DNA from: Aphrocallistes beatrix
Taxonomy: Eukaryota > Porifera > Hexactinellida > Sceptrulophora > Aphrocallistidae
Assembly (NCBI GenBank): GCA_963281255.1
Contig: OY725497.1
Location: 806,001-870,000, forward strand
Length of the DNA: 64,000 nucleotides
Direction: 5' to 3'
Shown here one piece after another: positions 44,601 through 54,341 of this stretch. Each line of letters opens with the position of its first letter. The stretch's first letter is position 1. The position numbers and the translations under genes were made by a program. Below the pieces are notes generated by a model. That model searched no databases. It had not been told where the DNA came from and was given only the letters and a program-made list of their open reading frames with translations.

Positions 44601-46887
44601 GCGCACCTGACTGATTGCAGTCCTATAGCTGTCGAGCGTAGCGTTACCATATAATGTCAGAGTGAATGAAGCAGGGACGTATGAATAGTTTATGCTAAGA
44701 GGGAGGGTACCACTAATTGACAACGTTTCGTACTGCACATCCACTGGGTTAGTTATCTGGATAGTGATGCGTTGTAGGAGGGTGTGGTCATGATCATACA
44801 GCCGGATGGTGGAGAGGTTAGCCAGTTGAAGGGGTCCCTGTCCTTCGCGATACTCTAGGAAGTTGGTGATCCCGTTCACTTGTTGCGAGAGGGTATTGAG
44901 AATGAGGACGGGTGCGTCATTCGTATGCACGAGTTGTATAAAAGTGGTAGCTACAAAACTGGGGTATGGAACGCCTGTGCTATACTCAATTATGTTGACA
45001 GAGACAGTGCGGTTATCCCCACTAATCTCCTCTCCCGTGTGAGAGTAAGTAGCAGATCTGAGAATGGAGAGGAAGGTAGAAATAGAAGAGAGTTGCCCTG
45101 CTGAGGAAAGATTCGTGAACGAAGGATATACAGTTAGGACAAACTGTAAATTCGAGTTGTAATAGCTGTCAATTGCTACCAGAGAAGAAGGCAAGATAAC
45201 GGATATATTCTCCTCTATTCCGTCACGAGATTCCTCAAGTACAAAGGTTAGATTGTAAAGCCCTTCAGATAGATAGGCATCTTCCAATAGTACTCCTGGA
45301 TCAACAATGGGAATGGAAGAGGAGTGCTCCACAAATCGCGTAGTGAAGCCAGGAAATGCTGCAGACGTCGAGTTATTAGGGTCCAAGTCAATAACTAAGT
45401 GGTGCAGCGTTATGAAAGTACGAGAGAGGCTGGAGTTAGCTTGCCCATCGAACAAGGAGCCTTGAATACTCCTCGTCACCCAAAACGTAGGTGATGGGAA
45501 AGTGTTGTTGTACTGAATGCTACGTATAACCTTGGCGTAGTTTCCAACCGAATCAAGACCTGTGAGCTTCAAGACACCTGTCACGGAGTTATAGTCCGAA
45601 TCGATGTTAGGTTCCGTGGCTATATGCATGGACCAGCCTAATAGGTGTAATCTCCGAGTACGAGAGGCCCAAGCAGTCAACAGCCACTCTCCTCCCGACT
45701 GTCTACCTATCAGTGAAGATAAGCCATTCACAGGCTTTATCGTGTCAATCAATGTTAGTTTATCATCCGTAATACTAGATAATAGCGAACTGTTCGTAGC
45801 ATTGCCTGATGTTTGACATTGATTGTAGGTAGCTAGGCTGGCTTTATCACTGAAAATGAGGTAGGTGTAGTTACCACTGATACAAGGCAGGTAGGTCTCA
45901 TCACTGAGTTGCACCTGGGTTCCATCTGGGTGTGTTAGCATCAGTTGCGGAAGGTACAATAACCCCCGTTCATAAGGCTGTGCTATCTGGATACGAGGTA
46001 TCAAGTTAGTTATACGTCCAGGACTATTGATACTTAGCGAGATAGCTTGGAAATAAGAAGCAGGTGGATATAGAAGGAGTGGTGGGGTAAGTGAATGGGA
46101 AGCGGAAACGAAATGTTCTCCTTCCGGCTGTATCACAACCGCCCATCCTACCAGCACTCCGTTATCACTAGCTGGAACGTTATCAATCACATGCAACAAC
46201 CATTCCCCATTAGCAGGTGTGCCCACAAAAGCAGTTAGGCTCTCCTGAGGCTGGAACACCCCTTGTGACCTGAACTTACAGACACCAGGAGTTGAGCTGT
46301 CCTTTCCCAGCATTGCATCAGCCTGTTGATCGAACACAACATGGAAGAGAGTGTCCTGGCGACAGAGAGCACCACCCGGTTGAGATACGAGAGTTCTTCT
46401 CAAACCGTTATGTTCTAATTCTATCGTGATGTCACCCAGCCAAGAGTGGTCTATATACACCACGACATCAACATCACTTGTAGTACCAGACTCATTTACG
46501 AATAGACTGTGTGTAATATGTGAGTGAACGTCTCCTGAATTTGAAGTTCCGAAACGAATGTTAATCCCTAGTTCTTGAGCTATGATCGGTAGAGATAGTT
46601 GATCAGAGGAGGTGTAAGTAGGAGACAATGTCTCAAGACCTGTGTCTAGAAGAGGGGACAGAGAGAAGGTAGCGCTACGGATGCCGAGGGAGTCAGGATC
46701 GGAGAGAATAGCTAGGGTCTGATGGGATATGTAGACCGGAGTAGATGCAAATCTTTGAGAATATGGAGAACCAGACCCACTCAGAGCTAGAGTTGGAGGT
46801 TTGTTCCAGATATCGACACGTAGAGTCGTGTATTGGATAGCTATGTTGCTGAGAGTCATTCCATCGTAAAGTCCAATGATCAGATAT
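29697..46887 (-). CDS. giant adhesin, 17.2-kb main exon: P domain, ~30 cadherin-like modules, TM
   Basis: One uninterrupted exon of 17,191 bases. It starts with a P/Homo B jelly-roll (about 46,560-46,140; HSWLGDITIELEHNG, GEWLLHVIDN) and a second, degenerate one (46,060-45,620). About 30 tandem extracellular modules follow, most joined by VNDAP/VNDPP-type linkers. There are three kinds: B (SLTDxD.., YQxVLRTxxYNN), A (NGVWQY.., IRFxPxxNFxG, AWD) and C (ITYTPxPNFxG, CD). From 31,600 come two FN-like membrane-proximal domains with paired Cys, then one membrane helix (VGVIAGTITAIIIVIVFVVI, about 30,120-30,030) and the start of the tail (RRIQEKRDRDK). Many Asn-X-Ser/Thr sites are present. The linkers are of the bacterial type rather than the animal DxNDNxP. 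It is probably a calcium-stiffened cell-surface fibre; the ligand is unknown. Confidence 0.93.
36941..45370 (-). repeat. 2.81-kb super-repeat, three copies inside the giant exon
   Basis: The module order B1-B2-B3-A1-A2-A3 occurs three times in a row (about 45,370-42,560; 42,560-39,750; 39,750-36,940). The A3 module is the clearest marker: each copy has an ENxxS start, a DVDV segment, W.DFIGD, KATLL, SCR.RF and a T(N)xFS close, found near 42,900, 40,090 and 37,280. Corresponding points are spaced about 2,817 and 2,805 bases apart. A fourth round begins (B modules to about 33,970) but never reaches type A. Confidence 0.85.
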
Positions 46888-47133
46888 CTAAATACAGTAG
46901 GCGGTGCTTAATCCTAGAGTCAATTCAAATAATATGTGAATACTTGTGACAATAAAGATGAAAATTGGATTTTCCAGTACATACATTTGCTCAAATTTAC
47001 ACCTTCAAAACAACTCAATTAACAAAATTACCTAATACGTAATATAGTATATAATTTAAAATACATGCATAAATATGCAAGAATCTCGTATTTCCTGATT
47101 TCTCAAAAAATAAAAATAGATATCAAAACTCAC

Positions 47134-47676
47134 CTTGTACCCACAGTGGGTCTATTTTCCCGATTTTGATAGGAGACATTAGCAAGCGCCTGAGAATAAA
47201 CAGAGAGTTCGTCCTCTCCTGTAATCCACAGAAGCGAATTGGTGAGTAACCTGACATCTAAAGTATTCAGGGTTCCTCCTAGAAAGGACAGGCCTTCTTT
47301 CTCATCAACACTTCCGCCGAGCATGACAAACGCATGCTCCAGGGTTGCCAGCTCCCCAGACAGGGTAAGAGGGGGGAGTGTCACTTCAGTATCATACCCA
47401 CTGGAATAATTCAGCGAAAACGGCAATTGAGCAGATGGGATCTAAATAAAATAGATAAATATAATGAAACTGAAATAATTAACAGGGCTAACGTATCATA
47501 GATGTCGTATAGTATAGCTTTTCGTGCGAAACCAACCTTTCTATCTGCGATATTTTGCACTACAATAATGATACAGTAAGGTAGAGAGGTGTGCTGATTT
47601 GATGAAAGAGAGCGGAAGCAGAGAGAATATTCTCCTCCAACTTGAGAACTCAAACTCCACTGAAATCGCAAAGATC
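47134..47676 (-). CDS. giant adhesin, exons 47,537-47,676 and 47,134-47,441
   Basis: Exon 47,537-47,676 follows acceptor TTTTTTAG, encodes the end of an HYR-like beta domain (QVGGEYSLCFRS, LPYCIIIVVQN) and ends AAG|GTTGG in phase 0. Exon 47,134-47,441 follows TTATTTAG, encodes a B-type module half (TEVTLPPLTLSGELA, YSQALANVSYQNREN) and ends ACAAG|GTGAG in phase 2, which fits the main exon start (A|TAT CTG). The introns between are 95 and 246 bases. Neither exon has an ATG or signal peptide, and only about 320 bases of repeat-filled DNA separate them from the neighbouring gene. The gene must therefore begin further right. Confidence 0.85.
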
Positions 47677-47735
47677 CTAAAAAACAACATCATATAACAC
47701 AGCGCCAAAACCTGTAAATTCGTTCATTGCAATTA

Positions 47736-47907
47736 CAGGTGACTCCGCTCAATGGGGACACTTTAGTCCCCATTAAGCGGAGGTCCCAATTAACCGATGA
47801 AATTTAGTATTAGCTTCTATGTATGGGAACCATTCCGTTCCTGGAGACTTGTCCCAAATAAGCGGTTGTCCCAATTAAGCGGTGTCCGGATTAAGCGGAG
47901 TTGACTG
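47736..47907. mobile_element. TA-flanked MITE, 172 bp, in the giant gene's long intron
   Basis: Inverted ends CAGGTGACTCCGCTCAATG and GATTAAGCGGAGTTGACTG, with TA on both sides (47,734-47,735 and 47,908-47,909). The internal motif TCCCAATTAAGCGG is repeated. Pogo-type ends, non-coding. Confidence 0.85.
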
Positions 47908-47994
47908 TATATATTAATATGCGAGGTAAATCAAAGTTTGCTTGAGCAATTCGATTATTAATCATTATTATACATAATTAAACAAAGACTAAGT

Positions 47995-48351
47995 TTATAA
48001 TTTGATATTTTCTCTCAATTTAGATTTCTTCGCTTCCTCCTCCAGTCGCATAGCCTCCTCTTCCATCTCTCTCAGGATGAGCGAGGCATTCTCCGTGCTT
48101 GGTGGTCTGCTTCTACAGTAGTATACTATACCGAGGAAAAGGAAAATATTCAGACACAAGAATTTAAAGGTGTTATTCTTTTTAGTGACTTTTTGCTTCA
48201 GACCAATCTCGTGGAGAGTGTCGTCGAGTGTGATTTTCGCCGCTTTTGAGGTTGAAAGACGGATGGGACCATCCACTTTAGGAGTCGATTTAAACAGTGA
48301 TTTAGGAATTGAGTTTCTGACATGTCGCAATAAATAAATAATTCTATTCAT
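47995..48351 (-). CDS. small single-span membrane protein, possibly mitochondrial
   Basis: 118 residues from ATG 48351 (MNRIIYLLRHVRNSI); upstream in-frame codons are AT-rich and less protein-like. The N-terminus is Arg/Lys-rich with no acidic residues for about 28 positions, like a mitochondrial presequence. Residues ~68-84 form one hydrophobic span (FKFLCLNIFLFLGIVYYC). The C-terminus is a charged helix (LREMEEEAMRLEEEAKKSK), suggesting a coiled coil facing the other side. I do not recognise the family; respiratory-chain assembly factors often look like this, but that is inference. It lies in the same strand as, and 206 bases from, the RING-TRAF gene, within the presumed long intron of the giant gene. 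Confidence 0.65.
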   Translation of the reverse strand: MNRIIYLLRHVRNSIPKSLFKSTPKVDGPIRLSTSKAAKITLDDTLHEIGLKQKVTKKNNTFKFLCLNIFLFLGIVYYCRSRPPSTENASLILREMEEEAMRLEEEAKKSKLRENIKL

Positions 48352-48557
48352 CTTACTCGTAAATAAGAATGTGAAACTATTAATAATAGAGAAGAGAAAT
48401 AATTGTTTGTTTGATATTTGGAAAGTCAGAAATATCATGAAGCTATCAATATTCGTATCAAGAAGTATCAATTCAATTTAGTAGTAGTGTTTGTAAAAGA
48501 ATTGAGGTAGTTTTAAGAATAGCATTACAATATAAATTGTATTAAGCAATAAACAAG

Positions 48558-49550
48558 TCAAAATTGCTTTTGGCAATTCTGACAGATAACGGAATTGGCT
48601 GGATTATGGGCAGCACAGCCCATGCAGACGCGCGTGATGTCAGGGTTATCTGCACTTTGTTGATCCCGGGTCTTAGCACAAGCCTGGCAGACATGGTAGA
48701 TATTCGAATTCCTAAAAGTGCAGTAGGCACAGGACCAGGTATCAGGGTTTGGAGGTTCAGGAAATGGGGGAGCTTGTGGTTCAGGAAATGTGGGAGCTTG
48801 TGGTTCAGGATCATCTTTATCGCCATCTTGCAAATCAAATGCCAGCGCAGTAAAGATCTCGACTAAGGCTCGACTCTGGAGAATAGCTTCTTCGACTAGA
48901 GGGTCCTTCTCGGCGTTCTTGGGCTGTAGGTTGCACTGCTCGCGCACATGTCGTAGCTGCTCTGTGATGTACTTGGAGCGTCCATCTTGCTCAATGTATC
49001 GCTGCTTACAAATTTGATAGTGAGAATTAAAAGCTCTCTCAAGTTCATCCATTCGGCTGTCCAACTTGCCGCTACGATGCTCTAGGTCGCCAAGGAAGGT
49101 TTGTATGGACTGCATCCAGGAGCGGAACACTCCGCTGATACCAGCGCAGTCTCTGAAATGCGAGCCCAGTTCATCAACTTTGCCTCTCCACTCGCAAGTA
49201 GAAGTAAAGGGACAACAGCGCAAGGTCAATAAGTTTAATTGCAGATTGAGTTGATGATTAGGCTGGCAATTGGTCTTATTCAAAAGTGCATGACATTGGA
49301 AGCAGGATGGATTCTCAGATTTTAAAACAATATCAAATAGGCACGAGCGACACACATCATGGCCACAACTAACTTGGAAAGGGGAGCGAGGAATGCTGTA
49401 GCAACACATGCATCTCTCAGAAACACTCTGATGAAAAAGATTCGGTATATAACCACCTAACTCCCCGTTGGGGCCTTTTACTAATACTATCATGGAAAAA
49501 ATATCCAAATCAGGGAATGGTTTGATAATTGAGGAGGTTCTTTTCGCCAT
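48558..49550 (-). CDS. RING-TRAF zinc-finger protein with C-terminal NZF fingers
   Basis: The first ATG is at 49550 (MAKRTSSIIKPF), giving 330 residues. A C3HC4-type RING lies at ~45-86 (CMCCYSIPRSPFQVSCGHDV, CRSCLF, CFQC). A TRAF-type finger follows at ~112-138 (CCPFTSTCEW..HFRDC), then a coiled coil at ~145-230. Near the C-terminus is an NZF/RanBP2 finger (WSCAYCTFRNSNIYHVCQAC), followed by a second, shorter C4 finger (CMGCAAHNPANSVICQNC). RING plus TRAF finger plus coiled coil suggests a trimeric TRAF-like E3 ligase, but the MATH domain that docks receptors is replaced by fingers that in TAB2/3 and LUBAC proteins bind ubiquitin. Probable role: ubiquitin-dependent signalling. A short Pro/Glu repeat (FPEPQAP) precedes the fingers. 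Confidence 0.85.
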   Translation of the reverse strand: MAKRTSSIIKPFPDLDIFSMIVLVKGPNGELGGYIPNLFHQSVSERCMCCYSIPRSPFQVSCGHDVCRSCLFDIVLKSENPSCFQCHALLNKTNCQPNHQLNLQLNLLTLRCCPFTSTCEWRGKVDELGSHFRDCAGISGVFRSWMQSIQTFLGDLEHRSGKLDSRMDELERAFNSHYQICKQRYIEQDGRSKYITEQLRHVREQCNLQPKNAEKDPLVEEAILQSRALVEIFTALAFDLQDGDKDDPEPQAPTFPEPQAPPFPEPPNPDTWSCAYCTFRNSNIYHVCQACAKTRDQQSADNPDITRVCMGCAAHNPANSVICQNCQKQF

Positions 49551-50307
49551 TGTTAATGTATGTGTTTTATCAAAGTTTTGTACTAAGCAATTCACAATCA
49601 AACTATATGTGCTATTCAGTTCAGTTATACTTGGTCAATAAATAGATAGGAAGATAGAAGAGAAACCTTACACCAAAATTAGTTGCAACTCTATAGTACA
49701 GTTTGCTATCTCCTATTAGTCTTATAGATACACAGTATATAAGCTCGACGGTATGTTTGCTTCTACATGTTATTAGAAATGCTAAGTTGGTATTCAGGTC
49801 AATTCTATTCGTCTGGAATTGAGCAATTACTATTCAAGATTATTAAAACTCATTGGCTCATGTAAACTGATTCGTTGAGAGAATAAGATACAGTTAATAA
49901 CCGTTAGATTACCTGGGGTCATTTCTATTTATAGCAAAGACCCCACACTTCTAAGGCTTCCCCACCCAAAATGACTTAACCGGAAATGAGTTAGCAAAAA
50001 TCTAGGTCCATTTAAAGTTAACAAGTCGGATATAACGGAATATTTTTTTATAAAGAAGTTGTCCAATGGTCTGGATATCCATATTCCTAATCACATTACG
50101 AAAATTTCCTTTATAACAAGGTGTTTTACCTTGATATTAAGCAGAGTATACTGTATAGGACAAATATTCTGTAGACTTTAATGTAATGTAATAACTTCTA
50201 TAATGAACAAATACAATTTCAGAATATTCTTAATAATGCAAATTAAATTTAATTGGAAATGTACAACCCTGACAAGTGTTGAATATTTCAAATTAATCTC
50301 AAAATAA
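49551..50307. other. spacer, RING gene to P450
   Basis: Holds the third copy of the ~97-bp hairpin repeat (49,911-50,007). No coding signal otherwise. Confidence 0.55.
49911..50007 (-). repeat. ~97-bp hairpin repeat, copy 3
   Basis: Ends ACCTGGGGTC and CTAGGT form a weak inverted repeat. It is the best-preserved copy, matching 7643-7737 in the opposite orientation across GACCCCACACTTCTAAGG and AAAATGACTTAACCGG. Confidence 0.75.
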
Positions 50308-51600
50308 TTATGTACTCTTAACACTTTCCTCAGCCGGTGGAATGGGGAGTTCAATGGCATTGTTCTTTTTCATTCTAACCATGACACCATTCGCCGGACG
50401 TGACACAGGTATCCATTTGTATGAAAAATCTTGTCCGGGCAGAATTTCCCAAATGAAATTATCTCTCAAAGCCTTAGCACAATCGGAGATAATCATTTGC
50501 GATAAATGCTTCCCGAGGCAAGTCCGCTCTCCACCTCCAAAAGTCCAAAGTTTCGCGTTTCGCGCTTCCATTGTCATCCATCTTTCAGGGATAAACCGAT
50601 CTGTTTCTGGGAACAAGATTCCGTCTCTGTGCACATGGTAAGTCATGATGACTACAGAATAATCTCTAGGAATTTCATACCCGTTTATTCGTACATTTTT
50701 GGTGGTATTTCTCATTGTTCCTAAGAAAGGAGGGAAAAGTCGTTGTACTTCCTTGAGCATACAATTGAAGTATTGATCATCATAAGAAGCAGCTCGCATG
50801 TGGAGGTTTTCCGGGAGGGCGAATTGAAGGCAAAACGAAACTAAAAGGCTTGTAATGCCTTTGGGAATAATGGCAGTAGCGAAAAGCATAAAGTTACTCG
50901 CCGCTTCTTCCACAGATTTAAACTTGCTAACATCCACAGCCGCCAGTGCACCGTGTCTCGCATCAGGAGGCTGTGACAAGTGGGCACGCAAGATGGCGAT
51001 GAGTTGTTCTTTCGCAAGCAGAGCCTTGTCATAGCCAGACGAAAATAGGTGAGGGACTCGGATAGGTAGGGGAATGGAAATAAGCCCATGCCAGTGTTCA
51101 GTAAGGAGTTCTTTCGTCCTCTCAAAATTGGGATCGCTTCTATCTATACCAATGAATATAAACATTGATATTTCTGTGATAACTTGCTTCAGCGTCTGAT
51201 AAAGATCAAATGGAGATGACAACTCTAATTCAGAGAGGAATTGTGTGGTAATCCGCGAGATATCTTGGCGGTATTTTTCGAGCATTACTGGAGAGAATAC
51301 TGGTTTTATGAGATCATGAATCTCATTGTAAGCAGAGCCGTTTAAAAAGGCTATGTTTGATTCAAAAAGTCCAGAGAGCAGATCTTGGAAACAACGTTCA
51401 AAACTATCTGATTTATCTTCGAGCACCTCTTGCACACCACTTTGTGAAGTGATGAAAACGAATGGCTTGTTGAGTATACGCGTTTTGAAGATTGGGCCGT
51501 AGTGCGAGATATGCTGATTAACGAATCCTACTGGATTTCGTACAAAATTGATAGATTGGTCCCCGATCAGAGGAAATCCAAGCTTTCCAGGAAGATTCAT
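50308..51600 (-). CDS. cytochrome P450, soluble-like, with atypical I helix
   Basis: 430 residues from ATG 51600, single exon, shorter than the usual ~500 and without an N-terminal membrane anchor. It starts at the proline-rich hinge (LPGKLGFPLIGD), and the opening resembles the CYP26/CYP120 group. Conserved parts: ExxR in helix K (MLKEVQRLFPPF), the PERW region (FIPERWM) and the haem loop FGGGERTCLGKHLSQ with the axial Cys. The I helix, which should read A-G-x-[D/E]-T-T, is FATAIIPKGITSLL: the acid-alcohol pair is gone and Pro stands where Thr is expected. The stretch between helices I and K is also about 20 residues shorter than usual. Haem binding looks intact; normal O2 activation is doubtful. 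Microsomal or mitochondrial targeting is not evident. Confidence 0.9.
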   Translation of the reverse strand: MNLPGKLGFPLIGDQSINFVRNPVGFVNQHISHYGPIFKTRILNKPFVFITSQSGVQEVLEDKSDSFERCFQDLLSGLFESNIAFLNGSAYNEIHDLIKPVFSPVMLEKYRQDISRITTQFLSELELSSPFDLYQTLKQVITEISMFIFIGIDRSDPNFERTKELLTEHWHGLISIPLPIRVPHLFSSGYDKALLAKEQLIAILRAHLSQPPDARHGALAAVDVSKFKSVEEAASNFMLFATAIIPKGITSLLVSFCLQFALPENLHMRAASYDDQYFNCMLKEVQRLFPPFLGTMRNTTKNVRINGYEIPRDYSVVIMTYHVHRDGILFPETDRFIPERWMTMEARNAKLWTFGGGERTCLGKHLSQMIISDCAKALRDNFIWEILPGQDFSYKWIPVSRPANGVMVRMKKNNAIELPIPPAEESVKST

Positions 51601-52389
51601 GCTATTAGCAGATGACTAGTATTGTTTAATAATGTAAATCTATTCATAAGAATCCATTTATACTTGACTTACAGGATACAACCACATGAACTGATCCAGA
51701 TTGTATTAGTAAGTTAAAATCAATCGCTTCTATTATTACAATACTTCCTATCTCAGCTTGAGATGCCGTTGAATAATCTACTAATTCGTCCGAATCATGA
51801 TTGCGAAATGATTAGATGTAAAATATTAAACTTGTTAAAAATCATTCCGGAATTAGCAAATCAATGATTATGGAAACTTTCAAAAGTTTACAGATAATCA
51901 ATTGTCTACGTTTGAAATATTTGAGAATGAGTTGAAATAATAAGAGAAGAATTTCTAAATTTAACTCAAAAAGTTGGCACAAGTATTAGTTTTTTATAGG
52001 GTTTTCATTAATTTTAAGATAATAAAAATCATCATATCCTTCAAGAGTCTATTAATTGGAAATTGATTGGAGTAAAACCTGACTCTCTTAGCAATAAAAA
52101 TACAGACGCGTTCTCTAAATGGGTTAAATGTTATGATAAATTATGAAAGATCAACTGAAACGAAGTACATTTAGAACCACCGATCAGTTGCCCTCCATCC
52201 TCGTATGAACGGCTTTTAAACAAGAAATTAACTTCCTTGATAGACTTCGTTGGAGAACATACAGTTGATTACAAAAACGCCAAACGGATTATTACGACCA
52301 TGGATCTAAAAAATAGTGTTCCTTCAAGATGTATAATTGAACCAAGTGATAATTATTATCGGTTCCGAAAAGTGGAGTATCTTCAAAAT

Positions 52390-52530
52390 TAGATGATAGG
52401 TGGGAAGCAGGATGGAGGGTAACAGGAGTTATAGGATCTGTCAACGTATCAATCAAGCACTTGGATGGAAGTAATCGAGTAGTGCACATCAATGGTTACA
52501 ACCTCACATACAACGTTCGAATGTTAGGAA
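52390..52530 (+). pseudogene. Ty3/gypsy-like pol 3' fragment (decayed)
   Basis: One frame reads WEAGWRVTGVIGS, then NVSIKHLDG and RVVHING. This resembles the end of retrotransposon integrases, where a chromo- or SH3-like barrel closes with a DG..RVVHINRL motif. Flanking frames are broken and no LTRs are seen. Confidence 0.45.
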
Positions 52531-52993
52531 TGAGTTCCGACTTCCGCTTGATGAGTATAATGCAACAAAGTGTCCTCTAACTGATGCTAGTGGCACTTCT
52601 CGTCTTAGGGAGCAGCACCGTACACGAAGTATGACTTCAGATTACATTTGAATCTGAAACAGAACGTCGTGAATCGTTCTGGGAGGTGGGAAGAACCCTT
52701 TGAGGATGAAACGGCTAGTTCACTGGCAATGGATACTTCAATGCTATCAGAAGCAATAATGGAAATCAAAATACAAAGGTTCAGGATAAATATAGCAATT
52801 TGGAAAAGTAGTACGTATCTCCTGTTTTGAAATCCTTAAAGTGATAAGAGATACTCCAAATCTACGGGGACACATTTGTCAAAGTAGCCCGAGAGGAAAT
52901 CAAAATGCATGTCCTCAACGAGACAGACGTCTACCCAAATATTTAGCAGGTTACAATATGCATATGGGGGAGATGTAAAGTGAAACCCATGTA

Positions 52994-53178
52994 CAGTCAG
53001 GGTCGCTTATTATGAACCCGCTTAATATTAACATTCGTTTATTATGAACTAACCTCCTGGTCCCAATTTCATTTTTTAGATAGGATTTGTATTGAATCAA
53101 GTTCGCTTAATATGAAGTATCTCTATTATGAACATATTTTTTGGTCCCCTGGTGGTTCACAATAAGCGACCCTGACTG
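52994..53178. mobile_element. TA-flanked MITE, 185 bp
   Basis: Inverted ends CAGTCAGGGTCGCTTATTAT and ACAATAAGCGACCCTGACTG; TA at 52,992-52,993 and 53,179-53,180. The subterminal CGCTTAATAT / TTATTATGAAC motif recurs inside. A diverged copy hosts an hAT MITE at 62,281-62,883. Confidence 0.9.
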
Positions 53179-53300
53179 TAGTACTAAAGATAGGAGATTA
53201 TCTACACATATCCCGCGCTCATACGTATAATAGGCTGAGATTATTTATTAAGTAATATATCTTTACTATTAAAACTGTTGTGTATACGTATATATATATC

Positions 53301-53756
53301 TGTAACGAATTGATTGAAGAAACTGTCAGGCTCAGAAAGCTGATTTTTGGCATGTGGCTATGGCTCCAGTAAGTTCTGAGTTCAGACCAAAATGTCGACT
53401 CATCATGGAATTATGACGTCATTGTCACCTTTTTTTAAAATTAGAAATTTCAATTTTTCGACCATAACTCAGTCATTTTAAATGATATAAGGTTGAAATT
53501 TTAATAGAATGTGTATATTAATATACCTTACATATGATGTAACTATCATCAAAAAATGATAACTCATCACTCTGTTATGACGTCATCATTACACATCAAA
53601 AAAATTTTAAATGGACAAATTTTGTGATTTTTCGTGCGATATCGATTATAATAGTTGGACAGACGTATTTAGAGATGTTATCTCCCTTATAATTAATCAA
53701 TGTGACCCCAGGCGCCTCAGGCGGAGCCGCGCAGCGCAAGCAAGCGACGCGCTTGT
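53301..53756 (+). repeat. GC-hairpin dispersed repeat, copy II
   Basis: From TGTAACGAATTGATTGAAG at the AT-rich end to GACGCGCTTGT at the GC-rich end. It lies in the same orientation as copy V and opposite to III and IV. The target of the nested MITE in copy IV is uninterrupted here (TA at 53,666-53,667). Confidence 0.88.
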
Positions 53757-54088
53757 TGCATGTAAAATTACAGTCATGAGATTTGCATTGTTTAATTTGT
53801 TAACGATACTATAGTGAGGTATAGTATAGTATTATGCATATTATTCATATCCATTTGAATTTCTATTATTCTAGTAGCTATTCATTCCACCACTTAATTA
53901 TTACCCATGAAAATAGGACACCCGGACCAAAATTGACAGCCAATGCTGGCCGTCCAAAATTGGTTTCTTGTACCAAGTTTAGCTCGACCAATTTTGACGT
54001 GACAGCCCCTGCCGCCTCTCTGGCTCCGCGCCTGATAACTACCACTGCCTTAGTTGTGCCTGGGATTAATAGCGAATATACTTATGTA

Positions 54089-54198
54089 CAGGGTGTAACA
54101 AAACTGTTGTCACCTTTGAATACAAGTTCTAATTAATAGAATATCAATCAAGCATAATGATGAATAATCTAGGGTGACAATACTTTTGTTACACCCTG
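54089..54198. mobile_element. short Tc1/mariner-like MITE, 110 bp
   Basis: Inverted ends CAGGGTGTAACAAAA and TTTTGTTACACCCTG. TA is present on the left (54,087-54,088) but not on the right. The terminal CAGGGTGT is shared with the 6672-7096 element. Confidence 0.75.
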
Positions 54199-54333
54199 GA
54201 GGTATTTAGAATGTACATTTGATAAAAATTCCATTCAGAACTATATAATTTCCCATTATATTTATTTGAATTAGAAGTAGTACAAAATTTAGAATATCAC
54301 CAACCACAAAGCACAGAACAAATTAGTGAAACC

Positions 54334-54341
54334 TATAAATA
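54334..54341 (+). promoter_or_regulatory. TATA box of the plus-strand MATE gene
   Basis: TATAAATA lies 90 bases before the ATG at 54,431, placing a start of transcription near 54,365. Confidence 0.45.

Noticed and set aside
29697..46887. Giant adhesin as bacterial contamination or recent bacterial transfer
   Set aside because: The modules are bacterial in style, but the gene has at least eight spliceosomal introns, an animal-like membrane helix and tail, and lies among animal genes. Ancient transfer of the modules remains possible.
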